Below are positions 17,035-26,284 of a DNA stretch of 64,000 nucleotides, piece after piece. A program made the translations under genes and the position numbers. The notes under the pieces were generated by a model. That model was not told the origin of the DNA and searched no databases. It worked only from the letters and a program-made list of their open reading frames with translations. The first letter of the stretch is position 1, and every line of letters starts with the position of its first letter. This DNA is from Methanococcoides alaskense (GTDB taxonomy: Archaea > Halobacteriota > Methanosarcinia > Methanosarcinales > Methanosarcinaceae). The stretch spans positions 1 to 64,000 of the forward strand of contig NZ_JAVDQI010000005.1 in the NCBI RefSeq assembly GCF_031454185.1, given 5' to 3'.

Positions 17035-18690
17035 ATGGATTATCTAAAGGCATTCAATGCAATGGAAATGAACCCTAGGGACTATGCAAGGAAAATTGCA
17101 GTTCCAGTAGTAGCTTTTGGATTTATATTCTCAATTGTAATTTATGTATTGTTGCCTGGTCTTTTCACAGGGAACACTATGATGCTTCCGGCACTTCTCC
17201 CTGTGATCTGTATAATTTTTGTGTTCTATTACCCATTCTCCATACTTGGAGGGAAAGCCTCCGAAATAGACAACAATATGCACTATTACATTACACATAT
17301 GGGTGTAATCTCAACCGCGGACACACCAAGACTTGATATAATCAAGATAGTTTCCCAGAATGAGAGTTATGGGTTCCTTGCAAAGGAAAGTGAGAAGATA
17401 TATGATCTGGTCACGGTATGGAACATGAGCTTGGCTGATGCATGCCGTTTTGGATCGAAAAGAACACCATCTGTCCTTTATGAGGACTTCCTTGACAGAT
17501 TTGCACACGGACTTCAGTCAGGAGAAGATATACAATCATTCCTTAAAGCCGAACAGAACGTTGTAATGAATGAATACGAAGCAATGTATAACAGTGCCCT
17601 CTACGCTGTAGAAGTTATCAAAGAACTGTTCATATCACTTATCATGGCGCTGATATTCCTTGCCTCCTTTGCAATAATCATGCCGGTCATAACCGGAATG
17701 GATGTAATAATGCTCATGTCAGTAGTTGTTGTCGTTTTCATTGGTACTGATATGGTAATGATAGCATTTACAAGATCAAAGGTGCCAAATGATCCTATCT
17801 GGCAACAAACAAAGATATTGACAAAATCAAAGATCAGACTATATCAGTCAATTCCAATATCAATTGCAGGATGTATCGTTGCAGCTATTGCAGTCATCTT
17901 ATATGGAAAGCTCGACCTGCCTATCGCTGTTGCCGTGGTACTAACACCTCTTTTCTATATGGGCCATGTTGCATCAGATATAGAAAAGGATATCAAAAGG
18001 AAAGACGAGAACTATCCTTCCCTTATACGTTCTCTCGGAAGTTCCGCAGGTGCAAGAGGCGGACTCATAGATGAGGCACTCAAAGCCCTGCGAATACATG
18101 ATTTTGGTCCCCTTACCAAAGATGTGAATGCATTGTACAAAAGATTGAATACCCGCGTGGATAAGAAAAAATCATGGAACTTCTTTGCAGCTAATACAGG
18201 AAGTAATCTTATACAACGTTTCAGTGGCATGTTCGTTGAAGCAACTAACCTCGGCGGAAAACCGGAGGTCATCGGAGAGATGATAGCCAACAACTTTCAC
18301 CGTATTGTGAGTCTGAGAAAAAAGAGATACCAATCTGCATCGAGCCTCGTAGGAGTGCTTTACGGACTTACAGGTGGCATAGGATTCACACTTTATATTT
18401 CGATCGGTGTGGTCGATCTAATGCAGGACATGTTCTCAACGGTCTCCATTCCCGAGGGCATGAGCATGGGCATGGTCATAAACCCTGACATCGGTAGCAT
18501 AGAGGTGCTCTCTGCAATGATATTGCTCATCATGGTCGCACACTCATTAATGTCAGCCCTCCTCCTACGCTTCGTTGATGGTGGGCACATCCTAAGGGCA
18601 TCAAAGGACTTTGTGATAATGGTCTGGGTATCAGCATTCAGTGCAGTCATCACAGTTTCAGGAGTTGCAACCTTGTTAGGAACTTCCTGA
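17035..18690 (+). CDS. flaJ: Archaellum membrane platform protein FlaJ/ArlJ
   Basis: The 551-residue polytopic protein has T2SF/TadC-type domains, with two cytosolic domains separated by transmembrane pairs near residues 20-70, 200-250 and 285-315, and a C-terminal group from about 440. It is the only polytopic membrane part of the archaellum motor, on which FlaI acts. It is the last gene of the operon. A perfect 8-bp hairpin follows 21 bases after the stop. Confidence 0.96.
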   Translation: MDYLKAFNAMEMNPRDYARKIAVPVVAFGFIFSIVIYVLLPGLFTGNTMMLPALLPVICIIFVFYYPFSILGGKASEIDNNMHYYITHMGVISTADTPRLDIIKIVSQNESYGFLAKESEKIYDLVTVWNMSLADACRFGSKRTPSVLYEDFLDRFAHGLQSGEDIQSFLKAEQNVVMNEYEAMYNSALYAVEVIKELFISLIMALIFLASFAIIMPVITGMDVIMLMSVVVVVFIGTDMVMIAFTRSKVPNDPIWQQTKILTKSKIRLYQSIPISIAGCIVAAIAVILYGKLDLPIAVAVVLTPLFYMGHVASDIEKDIKRKDENYPSLIRSLGSSAGARGGLIDEALKALRIHDFGPLTKDVNALYKRLNTRVDKKKSWNFFAANTGSNLIQRFSGMFVEATNLGGKPEVIGEMIANNFHRIVSLRKKRYQSASSLVGVLYGLTGGIGFTLYISIGVVDLMQDMFSTVSIPEGMSMGMVINPDIGSIEVLSAMILLIMVAHSLMSALLLRFVDGGHILRASKDFVIMVWVSAFSAVITVSGVATLLGTS

Positions 18691-18711
18691 GAGGATCTTT
18701 CAAAAGATATG

Positions 18712-18732
18712 AACCCCTTGGAATAAGGGGTT
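18712..18732. terminator. Hairpin between convergent flaJ and homoisocitrate dehydrogenase genes
   Basis: The perfect inverted repeat AACCCCTT / AAGGGGTT has a five-base loop and is followed by a T-rich run (TTCTATTTTT). Its position between two convergent gene ends suggests a terminator or RNA 3'-end stabiliser that can serve both. Confidence 0.6.
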
Positions 18733-18745
18733 ACAATTCTATTTT

Positions 18746-19741
18746 TCAGAGATTGTTCCGAATGTGATCAGCCATCAATTTACCTACATCGGAAGTACTG
18801 GAGCTGCCACCAAGGTCAGGGGTAGTAATGTTTTCCTTTATGCTGAATTCCACTGCACTCTCTACCAGAGCCGCTTCCCTTTCGTAGCCCATCCATTCAA
18901 GCATCATTTTCATACTAAGGATAGCTGCAATTGGATTTGCGATCCCTTTTCCTGCAATATCCGGAGCACTGCCATGTACCGGTTCAAAAAAAGCATATTT
19001 GTCGCCGATATTCGCACTTGGCACAAGCCCAAGGCTACCAACAAGAGCTGCCGACATGTCACTGAGTATATCACCAAAAAGATTCGTGGTCACCACCACA
19101 TCATACCTTTCCGGATATGACATCAGACTATATGCCATGGCATCCACAAGCATATCCCTGTACTCCACTCCCTCAGAGGCAGCGACCTCCCGGCAAACCC
19201 CAAGGAAAAGGGTATCGGATTTCAAAACGTTGGACTTGTGTACGATGGTGATCTCATTCTTTCTATCTTTTGCCAGCTTACATGCGCTTCTTGCAATGCG
19301 CTCGGACCCTTTACGGGATACGACACGCTTTGTATATGCAACGTCATCGTGTATCTCTTCAATGGAAGAATACATCCCTTCGGTGTTCTCCCTCACGATC
19401 ACAAGATCAAAGTCATTCTTTCCTGTCACTCCGACCAGCCCGGGAAGCGGTTTTATCGGGCGAATGTTGGCATACATGTCAAGTTCTTTGCGAATGGTAA
19501 GAAGAACACTTTTGTAATTAGGATCAGTAGGAGTGGTGATCGCACCGAATAGCACACAATCACAGCTTTTCAGTATTTCGAGATCCTTCTCATCAATGGC
19601 GACACCGCATTTTTCCCATTTACCATATCCAAGTTCAAGCGGGACCTTCTCAATGGGAAGGTCAAGCGCATCAAGAACCTCTACTGCCGCAGGAATAACT
19701 TCTTTCCCGATACCATCGCCTTCAACTATCGCAACCCTCAT
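18746..19741 (-). CDS. aksF: Isopropylmalate/homoisocitrate dehydrogenase, probably AksF of coenzyme B synthesis
   Basis: The protein matches the archaeal LeuB/AksF family: VAIVEGDGIGKEVIPA at the N-terminus, VRENTEGMYS, and the metal-binding block near FGDILSDMSAALVGSLGL. These NAD-dependent enzymes oxidatively decarboxylate beta-hydroxyacids. The role is assigned from context: two genes upstream is a small subunit with the YLRT motif of homoaconitase, whereas the YLVM leucine-type subunit sits beside another dehydrogenase at 52.9 kb. I chose the ATG at 19741 by family start; ATG 19753 is also possible. A longer frame to 19828 would overlap the upstream gene. Confidence 0.85.
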   Translation of the reverse strand: MRVAIVEGDGIGKEVIPAAVEVLDALDLPIEKVPLELGYGKWEKCGVAIDEKDLEILKSCDCVLFGAITTPTDPNYKSVLLTIRKELDMYANIRPIKPLPGLVGVTGKNDFDLVIVRENTEGMYSSIEEIHDDVAYTKRVVSRKGSERIARSACKLAKDRKNEITIVHKSNVLKSDTLFLGVCREVAASEGVEYRDMLVDAMAYSLMSYPERYDVVVTTNLFGDILSDMSAALVGSLGLVPSANIGDKYAFFEPVHGSAPDIAGKGIANPIAAILSMKMMLEWMGYEREAALVESAVEFSIKENITTPDLGGSSSTSDVGKLMADHIRNNL

Positions 19742-19757
19742 TATTTTAACCATAACA

Positions 19758-20618
19758 TCATGCCTTTTTCTTTGCAATATCAAGTGCCAGGTCCCTGACA
19801 GCCTCTGAGACGAAATACTCCGAAGCACCCCAGTGGACCACTACCCCTTCCACACCATTGATGGTGACCCTGCCTGACTTTTCTGAACGGCAACATCGGG
19901 TTATGAAAGGCTTTGTCGGTTTGAAAATATCGGACTTGAAAGGACAGATGTTCACCATTGAATAGCTGATATCAGGAAAACGCGTCTCGAAAAGTTTTTT
20001 AGAGATCTCACAGCCAACAAGCAATGCCCCATCTTCCATTACAGTATCGCAGTCAAGGAACTTGCCCTTCAGACCGGAACACGAACAAGGGAACACAGTG
20101 TTCTCACCCTCGAACTGTGAAAGGTCAATGACATTCTCAGTAAAACGAACTCCAAGGTCCCCGAAAATGCCACTCGTTTCGAGCCGTCTTATAACATGGG
20201 AAAGCCACGAAGGGACCGGAGGTATAACATCGACTATTTCGATCTCCACGATCTCAGATAATGACGGAGAGTGGACAAAGGTCACGTGGTTATCAACGCC
20301 TGTAAAGATCACAGTGGTCACATCGCCTTTGCACAATTCCACTGCTGTGTCTATAAGAAGGGTCCTGTCCTTTATGTTCAGTTGAGGTCCATATTTTATG
20401 ACCTGTCCCTTCGAAGCGATAAGCTCAATGCTCTCAATTTCACGCAGAAGGTCAGTTCCTTTCTTGTTCACATGATAAACGGAATATTCGATCTCGGACT
20501 CACTTAGTTGATCTTCAACGACCATGTAGTCCGAAAGGAAATAGATAATGTCCTCGTGCACTTCATCAGGAGAGATCCCGGTCACACCTACACACTTATA
20601 CTCATCAGGAAATATCAT
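19758..20618 (-). CDS. Unrecognised conserved-looking protein in the coenzyme B gene group
   Basis: I do not recognise this 286-residue protein. It has no signal peptide or membrane helix. Several Cys/His residues in the second half (PCSCSG, FLDCDT, MVNICPF, ITRCCRSEK) could bind metal or a cluster. It lies between the homoaconitase small subunit (8-base gap) and homoisocitrate dehydrogenase (stop a few bases before the next start), so all three are probably co-transcribed. A role in the 2-oxosuberate branch, or as an accessory or regulatory factor, is inference from position only. Confidence 0.8.
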   Translation of the reverse strand: MIFPDEYKCVGVTGISPDEVHEDIIYFLSDYMVVEDQLSESEIEYSVYHVNKKGTDLLREIESIELIASKGQVIKYGPQLNIKDRTLLIDTAVELCKGDVTTVIFTGVDNHVTFVHSPSLSEIVEIEIVDVIPPVPSWLSHVIRRLETSGIFGDLGVRFTENVIDLSQFEGENTVFPCSCSGLKGKFLDCDTVMEDGALLVGCEISKKLFETRFPDISYSMVNICPFKSDIFKPTKPFITRCCRSEKSGRVTINGVEGVVVHWGASEYFVSEAVRDLALDIAKKKA

Positions 20619-20626
20619 AATATCAT

Positions 20627-21127
20627 TTATTGTTCCTTTTTTTGCAACGCTTTCCTGTGCTCAACAAGGCCGCCATCGGTCAGGATCTCAAGAAGGAAAT
20701 CAGGAAGTTTGTTGCCTTTGAAAACTTTACCGTTAACGGTCACCAAGCCTTCATGCAGATCGACCTCAACAGTATCACCTTCATTGCACTCAATATCAGC
20801 CTCCATGAGAGGAAGGCCTACATTGATAGCATTACGGAAGAAGATACGCCCAAAGAACTTCGCGATAACACAAGAAACGCCCCCATATTTTAAAGCAAGA
20901 GCTGCCTGTTCCCTTGAAGAACCGCAACCAAAATTGCTTCCACCAACGACCACATCGCCTTTGTGGACCTTCTTCGAAAAATCAGGATCTATGCCCTCCA
21001 TCGCATGGTCAGCGAAAACCTGCATATCAGTTGTCCTGAGATACTTACCAGGGATAATGACATCAGTATCGACATCATCGCCAAATACCCAAGCTTTTCC
21101 TTTGATCTTACTTTCCAATGTTGTCAC
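20627..21127 (-). CDS. hacB: Homoaconitase small subunit (HacB/AksE-type)
   Basis: The 166-residue swivel-domain protein has the LeuD/HacB blocks VFGDDVDTDVIIPGKYLRT and NFGCGSSREQAALALK. In methanogens the loop after the first block sets specificity: YLRT, seen here, marks homoaconitase, which isomerises homocitrate-series acids for coenzyme B, while YLVM-type loops mark isopropylmalate isomerase. The second paralogue at 52.3 kb has YLVM. The large subunit is not in this window. Confidence 0.88.
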   Translation of the reverse strand: MTTLESKIKGKAWVFGDDVDTDVIIPGKYLRTTDMQVFADHAMEGIDPDFSKKVHKGDVVVGGSNFGCGSSREQAALALKYGGVSCVIAKFFGRIFFRNAINVGLPLMEADIECNEGDTVEVDLHEGLVTVNGKVFKGNKLPDFLLEILTDGGLVEHRKALQKKEQ

Positions 21128-21207
21128 CTGAAGAGTAGGTTTTACACAATGATATTAGTAAGTAGCGGAAAAAAAGAAAAAAGAATGGAAATGTTATCAG
21201 ATGTTGA

Positions 21208-22074
21208 TCATATATCTGGAATGGTCTTCAGATAGTCCCTTACCTTAGGCCCGAAGTCCTCATTGCATAATGCAAAGTCAATGACCGCCTGAACATACCC
21301 GAACTTGTCCCCGGTATCATATCGCTTCCCTGCAAACTTGTAAGCATAGACCTTCTGCATATCATTGAGCATGCGTATACCATCTGTTAGCTGGATCTCC
21401 CCACCAGCGCCCACTCCAGCATCTTTGATACAATCGAATATCTCCGGAGTGAACACATACCTGCCTATGGCACCAATGTTCGAGGGTGCTTCTTCAATGG
21501 AAGGCTTTTCCACAATGTCTTCGAGAATACTCAATGAACCTTCCAGTGGTTTACCCTTAATAATACCATAACTGCTTACCTTCTCCCGTGGAACTTCTTC
21601 AACTGCAATGGTAGAGCACCTGTATTTTTTAAAGACCTCGATGAGCTGCCGGATGCAAGGGGTATGGTTGACAATGATATCATCACCAAGAAGAACTGCG
21701 AAAGGATCCCCACTAATGTGTTTCCTGGCGGTCATGATAGCATCCCCTAGCCCTCTTGGCTCTTTCTGCCTGATGTAGTGAATGTCCACCATAGAAGAGA
21801 TATCCTCCACCATTTTCAGAAGATCATCCTTATGTTGCTCCTTAAGGTGCATCTCCAGCTCAGGGGAACCATCAAAATAATCCTCAATAGAACGTTTGCT
21901 CCTCCCCGTAACAAAGATAATATCATTAATACCAGATGCAATAGCCTCCTCCACAACATAGTGAATCACCGGTTTGTCAATTATTGGAAGCATTTCTTTA
22001 GGCATGGACTTTGTCACCGGCAAGAACCGGGTCCCAAGACCTGCAACAGGAATTACAGCTTTTTTTATATCCAT
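21208..22074 (-). CDS. galU: UTP-glucose-1-phosphate uridylyltransferase
   Basis: The protein begins MDIKKAVIPVAGLGTRFLPVTK, the nucleotide-binding start of GalU, followed by MPKEMLPIIDKPVIHYVVEEA and later KYRCSTIAVEEVP and GEIQLTDGI. It makes UDP-glucose for surface glycans. A strong GGAGG site lies 7-8 bases ahead of the ATG at 22074, so the longer start at 22101 is rejected. The position next to the glycan region fits, although a TnpB element and AglB lie between. Confidence 0.96.
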   Translation of the reverse strand: MDIKKAVIPVAGLGTRFLPVTKSMPKEMLPIIDKPVIHYVVEEAIASGINDIIFVTGRSKRSIEDYFDGSPELEMHLKEQHKDDLLKMVEDISSMVDIHYIRQKEPRGLGDAIMTARKHISGDPFAVLLGDDIIVNHTPCIRQLIEVFKKYRCSTIAVEEVPREKVSSYGIIKGKPLEGSLSILEDIVEKPSIEEAPSNIGAIGRYVFTPEIFDCIKDAGVGAGGEIQLTDGIRMLNDMQKVYAYKFAGKRYDTGDKFGYVQAVIDFALCNEDFGPKVRDYLKTIPDI

Positions 22075-22199
22075 CAAATTCCCTCCTGGGACTCCTTGCA
22101 TAAGCTGGGAGGGGATGGAGTGGTTATCTTATTTTTGTTCATGTTATCACTTCTTGTATATTCAAGTTAACTATCCTTTTAAGCTATCCGTGCATATAT

Positions 22200-23321
22200 A
22201 TGTACATGGATAGAACCATTAAACTTAAGCTAGAGATGCCGGATGAAGGCAAAGAAAATCTCAGGCAGACAGTTGTACTTTTCAACCAAGTTTTCAACGA
22301 GGTTGCTAAGTATGGGTTTGAGAATCATACTTATTCCAAAGTTTCTATCCACCATGCTACTTATTATGACATTCGTGAACGGTACCCTGAACTCAATTCC
22401 TCTCATGTTCAGGGTGCTCGTGATGTTGCATGTGAAGCTCTTAAGGGTGTCAAACTTAAGAGACTTCCACAGAGTTTCCCTTTCTCTGCAATCAGATACA
22501 ACAAGAATACAATCCGTATTGTTTTCGAACATGGATATGCTTCTGTTTCGTCAGTTAATGGCAGAGTCAAGGTTTGCTTTACAATTCCCAAATACTATGA
22601 ACAGTATCTTGGATTGGAGGTTCGAAGTTCTACTCTGAATTATGACAGCAGAAATGATTTGTTCTATCTGCATGTTACACTTCGAACAGAATCTCCTAAA
22701 CCATCCGGTAATACTGTTCTTGGTATTGATCGTGGAATTGTCAATGTCGCAGTTTGTTCTAATAATGTCTTTTTCAATGACAGCAAGGTCAAGAATGCAA
22801 GAGCTAAATATGCATATCTGAGGAAGGAACTCCAATCCAAAGGCACCAAGTCTGCTAAAAGTCTTCTTAAGAAGATTCGCAGAAAGGAAAGACGGTTTGT
22901 GACGGATGTTAACCATTGTATTGCCAAAGATATTGTCAATATGCCCTTTGATGTGATCGCTCTTGAAGATCTTACAAGTATCAGAGTCCAGAAACGTAAA
23001 GGCAAGAACTTTAACAGGAAACTCAACAATTGGAGTTTCTACCAGCTTGAACAGTTTATCCGCTACAAAGCGGAAGCTCTGGGCAAGCGGGTTATCTCGG
23101 TCGATCCCAGATTTCCCAGTCAGAAGTGTTCCAAATGTGGACACACTTACAAAGGGAATCGGGATGGTAGTTCTTACCGTTGTCGTAATTGTGGATTTCA
23201 GATACATGCTGACCTCAATGCTGCTCGTAACATAGCTCAAGCAGGCATATCCTGCCTGAGTAGGCTGTCTGTCAATCAGCCGAATGTAGGGATGAGTGCT
23301 GTACAAGATACGGCGCAGTGA
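22200..23321 (+). CDS. tnpB: Complete TnpB-family RNA-guided nuclease of a solo IS1341-type element
   Basis: The 373-residue protein has the three RuvC parts: Asp in VLGIDRGIVN (about residue 177), Glu in IALEDLTSIR (about 255) and Asp in IHADLNAARN, plus a four-Cys zinc ribbon (CSKCG ... CRNCG). No frameshift is seen. No TnpA gene is beside it, so the element cannot move without a TnpA in trans. The start may be ATG 22200 or 22206. It differs in sequence from the TnpB at the window start, so they are separate element types. Confidence 0.95.
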   Translation: MYMDRTIKLKLEMPDEGKENLRQTVVLFNQVFNEVAKYGFENHTYSKVSIHHATYYDIRERYPELNSSHVQGARDVACEALKGVKLKRLPQSFPFSAIRYNKNTIRIVFEHGYASVSSVNGRVKVCFTIPKYYEQYLGLEVRSSTLNYDSRNDLFYLHVTLRTESPKPSGNTVLGIDRGIVNVAVCSNNVFFNDSKVKNARAKYAYLRKELQSKGTKSAKSLLKKIRRKERRFVTDVNHCIAKDIVNMPFDVIALEDLTSIRVQKRKGKNFNRKLNNWSFYQLEQFIRYKAEALGKRVISVDPRFPSQKCSKCGHTYKGNRDGSSYRCRNCGFQIHADLNAARNIAQAGISCLSRLSVNQPNVGMSAVQDTAQ

Positions 23322-23361
23322 TTTACTTACAAGCTCCTTTCGTTAGATGAGAGCAGTTGAC
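23322..23361 (+). ncRNA. Right end of the TnpB element, probable omega RNA 3' scaffold
   Basis: The tnpB stop is followed by a GCTC ... GAGC stem at 23333-23354 around CTTTCGTTAGATGA and ends GCAGTTGAC, the usual right-end form of these elements. By analogy with TnpB systems the guide would begin right after about 23361. The structure is seen; function is inferred. Confidence 0.45.
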
Positions 23362-23442
23362 TTAAACATCCCTTATAATGATCATAACATTGGACCTTAT
23401 CGACCTTACATAGACCTTCGTTGTCAAATCATGATGGTTGGC

Positions 23443-23494
23443 CCAGCAAAGCAATAAAGATGCATTGCTGGAAGATGCACAAAACCTGTGCATC
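23443..23494 (-). terminator. Two hairpins at the 3' end of aglB
   Basis: A perfect 8-bp inverted repeat (GATGCACA / TGTGCATC, loop 23482-23486) overlaps the aglB stop codon. A second one (CCAGCAA / TTGCTGG) follows at 23443-23471. On the minus strand both would form in the aglB mRNA tail, with a short T-rich run between, and could end or stabilise the transcript. Confidence 0.45.
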
Positions 23495-25958
23495 AGACCT
23501 CTATCACATTTCCATCCAGTACGTCCCTTTCACTTACATCCACTTCTTCCACAACACTACCATAGGTTACCTTGTAAGGTCCAACCGGCATGGTATCGAA
23601 CTGGGTCTCCCCTTCAATTGGTCCCTGTGTGGAATATGGCACTGTAAATGAGTAAGTTCCATCCGAGACAGTTGACTGTGAATATACGAAGGTTCTGCCA
23701 ATGTTGGTCTGTATAGTTGTGGAGATTACAACTTCCTCACCTTCAGGTGCTTCACCAACGATCTGTGCACCCTCAACATACTCGAAGATCTTGACATATC
23801 CGGTATCTTCCAAAGCGAGATCTCCTTCAAAGAGTGCATTGTAAATGTTCTTGTAACCGGTCTCTGCAGAGTTGCCAACAGGGGATTCGTAAACCATACG
23901 ATATTGTTCAAGGCCCCTCGCATCAAAGATATGTAGCCGTGATTCCATGGAATTGAAATACCTTGGCCCCGGTACTGTCTGTGTACCCATATCTGTCTGT
24001 ACAGGAATGTAATAATCGTTGGTATCAAGGGTCCATGCAGCCATTGCATAGAACTTACCGGTAGCCATCTCCACATCAGAGACGATGTATCTTGCACCGG
24101 CCTTCTCCGGATCAGGATGTATTGCCTCAAGAACTGCTGTGGCTTCTTCTTCAGACTGTGCTGTGAAGAATGTGGATGCACCCGGGCGGTTCTCTTCCTC
24201 CATGCTGTTCCTGCGGCCTCCGACTCCCTGCTGGAACGGATTGGCATTTGGGATACGGTGACCGATCACTTCTATCCAGTGCCCGTAGTCCCACCAGGAC
24301 ATCACACCGTATGCAGCATCAGGATACTGGTAGCTCTCACCTTTTGCAGGCACTTCATAGCTCTCGTAATAATCCAAGCCAGGGTCGGGTGTGTTAGAGT
24401 TCAGCCACATTGTAGTTTCGATCCAGTAGCCATTGGGACCACCTGTATACTGGGACTGTTGCATTGACATATTGTAACTTGGATACATGAAGACAAGTAT
24501 TATCACCAGAACTGAAAGTATATGCCAGATCTTGATGTTCTTGATGTCGAACTTATTCTTTGATCTTATATCCTCGAGCAGGCCTTTCCAGCCTGCAAGC
24601 TCCAGAACCTTGATACCGACATAAGCAGACAAGATCGCAGCGTTCACTGAATAATAGTATGCAAAACGGTTCTGCTGTAGCATGGCCCATATGATCATGA
24701 AGGTCCAGACCAACAGGAACGTTCTTTCGGGAGAGTTGTTCTTCTTGAATGTTTCATAACCGAGAAAGACTATTGCTAAGAGTGATATGTATCCAAGGGT
24801 TGTGAAATTGCCCCAGAATGGAGCGAAGGAGAACTGACCACCCATGGAGAGGAGAGGGGATGCTTCGGCTATGGTGAGACCACCGCCTGTTCGTGTGAAG
24901 TAACTGAAAACACTTGTCACCAGTGAATATGCAGAAGGAGACACCTGTTTTGAAATTATGATCCCGCCTACAAAAAGAACTGCAGCTAAACCGGGATAAT
25001 AATATTTGTTGAGTTTTTTCCGGCTCATAGCTATCGACATTCCAGTAAGGACAGGGAATGCAACGATACCCGCAAGCAACCCTTTAATGTGTAGTGCTTT
25101 TGTGCCTCCCAGATGTGGTGTCAATAGAACAATAATAAGCGCGACAGCAAATATGACCATTCCACTGATAGCCAGATAATCGGTAGATCGACCATTCAGA
25201 TGATCCATTACATGCTGAACCGCTATGTAAACACCTATAATAAAACTGAAGAAAAGTGCCCCTTTCCATGCCAGTGAGTAGGCACCCAGTGCAATACCTG
25301 ATAGTACAAGATATGGGAGAGCTGGTTTCAAATTCTTAAACTTTGAATTTTTCAAATCATCAAAAGAGAGCCCAGAATCATTTGCCTTCTTTATTGCGAT
25401 TATGAGAAACATTGCTGCAACCGTACTCAACAGAGTTTCAGCAATGTGGTGATCATTGAATCCCAAAATCGACCTGGAGAGAAATTGACCGGATGATATT
25501 GCAACGAGCAGTGATGCTAATAGTCCAGTCTCACGGTTGAACAACCATTTGGCAACAAAATATGTTGGAACTACCACCAATGCCCCTAAGAATGCAGGGT
25601 AGTACGCGGAAACTGTATAAATTAAGTCCTGACTTGGGTTTCCACCTCCAAGTATCCAGATAATGGTTCCGAGTACAAGGTCAAATAACGGTGCAAATAC
25701 CTGATCAGTACCATTTGGATACTGGGTATATGCATCAAACCACAGCATATTCGGGAAATTATTCACAATTGATTCGACATTCCTGAGATGGTACCATGGA
25801 TCATTACCCCCGAATCGAACAAAGCCGTTAGAGAGAAACACACTTGCTTTAGGGATAGTTCTTATGTACAGTGCTATTAGGAAAGCTAGGATTACGCCTG
25901 CAAGATATGGAAGAATATGTATAATGTTGTCTTTGCCTTCATTGGTCATGGGGTCCAC
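23493..25958 (-). CDS. aglB: STT3-type oligosaccharyltransferase AglB
   Basis: The 821-residue protein has about 13 transmembrane segments and a C-terminal soluble domain. The catalytic WWDYG motif (MSWWDYGHW) is at about residue 555. N-terminal acidic motifs are GGNDPWYHLRNVE and LGFNDHH. AglB transfers lipid-linked glycans to Asn in N-X-S/T of S-layer proteins, pilins and archaellins. The C-terminal ~250 residues are a beta-rich periplasm-like domain. The apparent start is GTG at 25958; ATG 25949 is three codons later. It lies beside, but not within, the glycosyltransferase clusters that likely build its substrate. Confidence 0.97.
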   Translation of the reverse strand: MDPMTNEGKDNIIHILPYLAGVILAFLIALYIRTIPKASVFLSNGFVRFGGNDPWYHLRNVESIVNNFPNMLWFDAYTQYPNGTDQVFAPLFDLVLGTIIWILGGGNPSQDLIYTVSAYYPAFLGALVVVPTYFVAKWLFNRETGLLASLLVAISSGQFLSRSILGFNDHHIAETLLSTVAAMFLIIAIKKANDSGLSFDDLKNSKFKNLKPALPYLVLSGIALGAYSLAWKGALFFSFIIGVYIAVQHVMDHLNGRSTDYLAISGMVIFAVALIIVLLTPHLGGTKALHIKGLLAGIVAFPVLTGMSIAMSRKKLNKYYYPGLAAVLFVGGIIISKQVSPSAYSLVTSVFSYFTRTGGGLTIAEASPLLSMGGQFSFAPFWGNFTTLGYISLLAIVFLGYETFKKNNSPERTFLLVWTFMIIWAMLQQNRFAYYYSVNAAILSAYVGIKVLELAGWKGLLEDIRSKNKFDIKNIKIWHILSVLVIILVFMYPSYNMSMQQSQYTGGPNGYWIETTMWLNSNTPDPGLDYYESYEVPAKGESYQYPDAAYGVMSWWDYGHWIEVIGHRIPNANPFQQGVGGRRNSMEEENRPGASTFFTAQSEEEATAVLEAIHPDPEKAGARYIVSDVEMATGKFYAMAAWTLDTNDYYIPVQTDMGTQTVPGPRYFNSMESRLHIFDARGLEQYRMVYESPVGNSAETGYKNIYNALFEGDLALEDTGYVKIFEYVEGAQIVGEAPEGEEVVISTTIQTNIGRTFVYSQSTVSDGTYSFTVPYSTQGPIEGETQFDTMPVGPYKVTYGSVVEEVDVSERDVLDGNVIEV

Positions 25959-26122
25959 TCATTATTGTTATTAATATTCGGATTATAATATTGTATTGTG
26001 TCATATAATTTAAGCGTTTTGAATTTAATATGTTTTAAGATTGAAATAACTATGCCTAATTTAATTTTCAATCATTTTCGCATGATACTCTCAGAATCAT
26101 TTTTTTAAATTAACCAAATATG

Positions 26123-26253
26123 GGCTCTGTAGAAAACCTATGAAAATCAACACCTATGGACTGGAACTGGGATTGTATTCCAACATCATATAACATATTC
26201 CATAATCTTTTAAATTGGATTAGTGTCCGAATAGCGAGAATATATACAGAGCC
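26123..26253. mobile_element. 131-bp MITE with 8-bp target duplication
   Basis: The insert is bounded by the inverted repeat GGCTCTGTA / TACAGAGCC and flanked on both sides by the direct repeat CAAATATG (26115-26122 and 26254-26261). The interior is AT-rich and has no gene. Matching ends plus an exact 8-bp duplication show insertion by a transposase acting in trans. The ends resemble IS6-type ends (GGNTCTGTTGCAAA), which also make 8-bp duplications, but other families are possible. It lies in the 326-base gap between aglB and the next glycosyltransferase. Confidence 0.8.
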
Positions 26254-26284
26254 CAAATATGGAATGATGTAAAAATAAGTATCT

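Noticed and set aside
19742..19828. Upstream extension of the homoisocitrate dehydrogenase
   Set aside because: The added residues overlap the preceding gene and do not look like the family; the conserved start VAIVEGDG follows the ATG at 19741.
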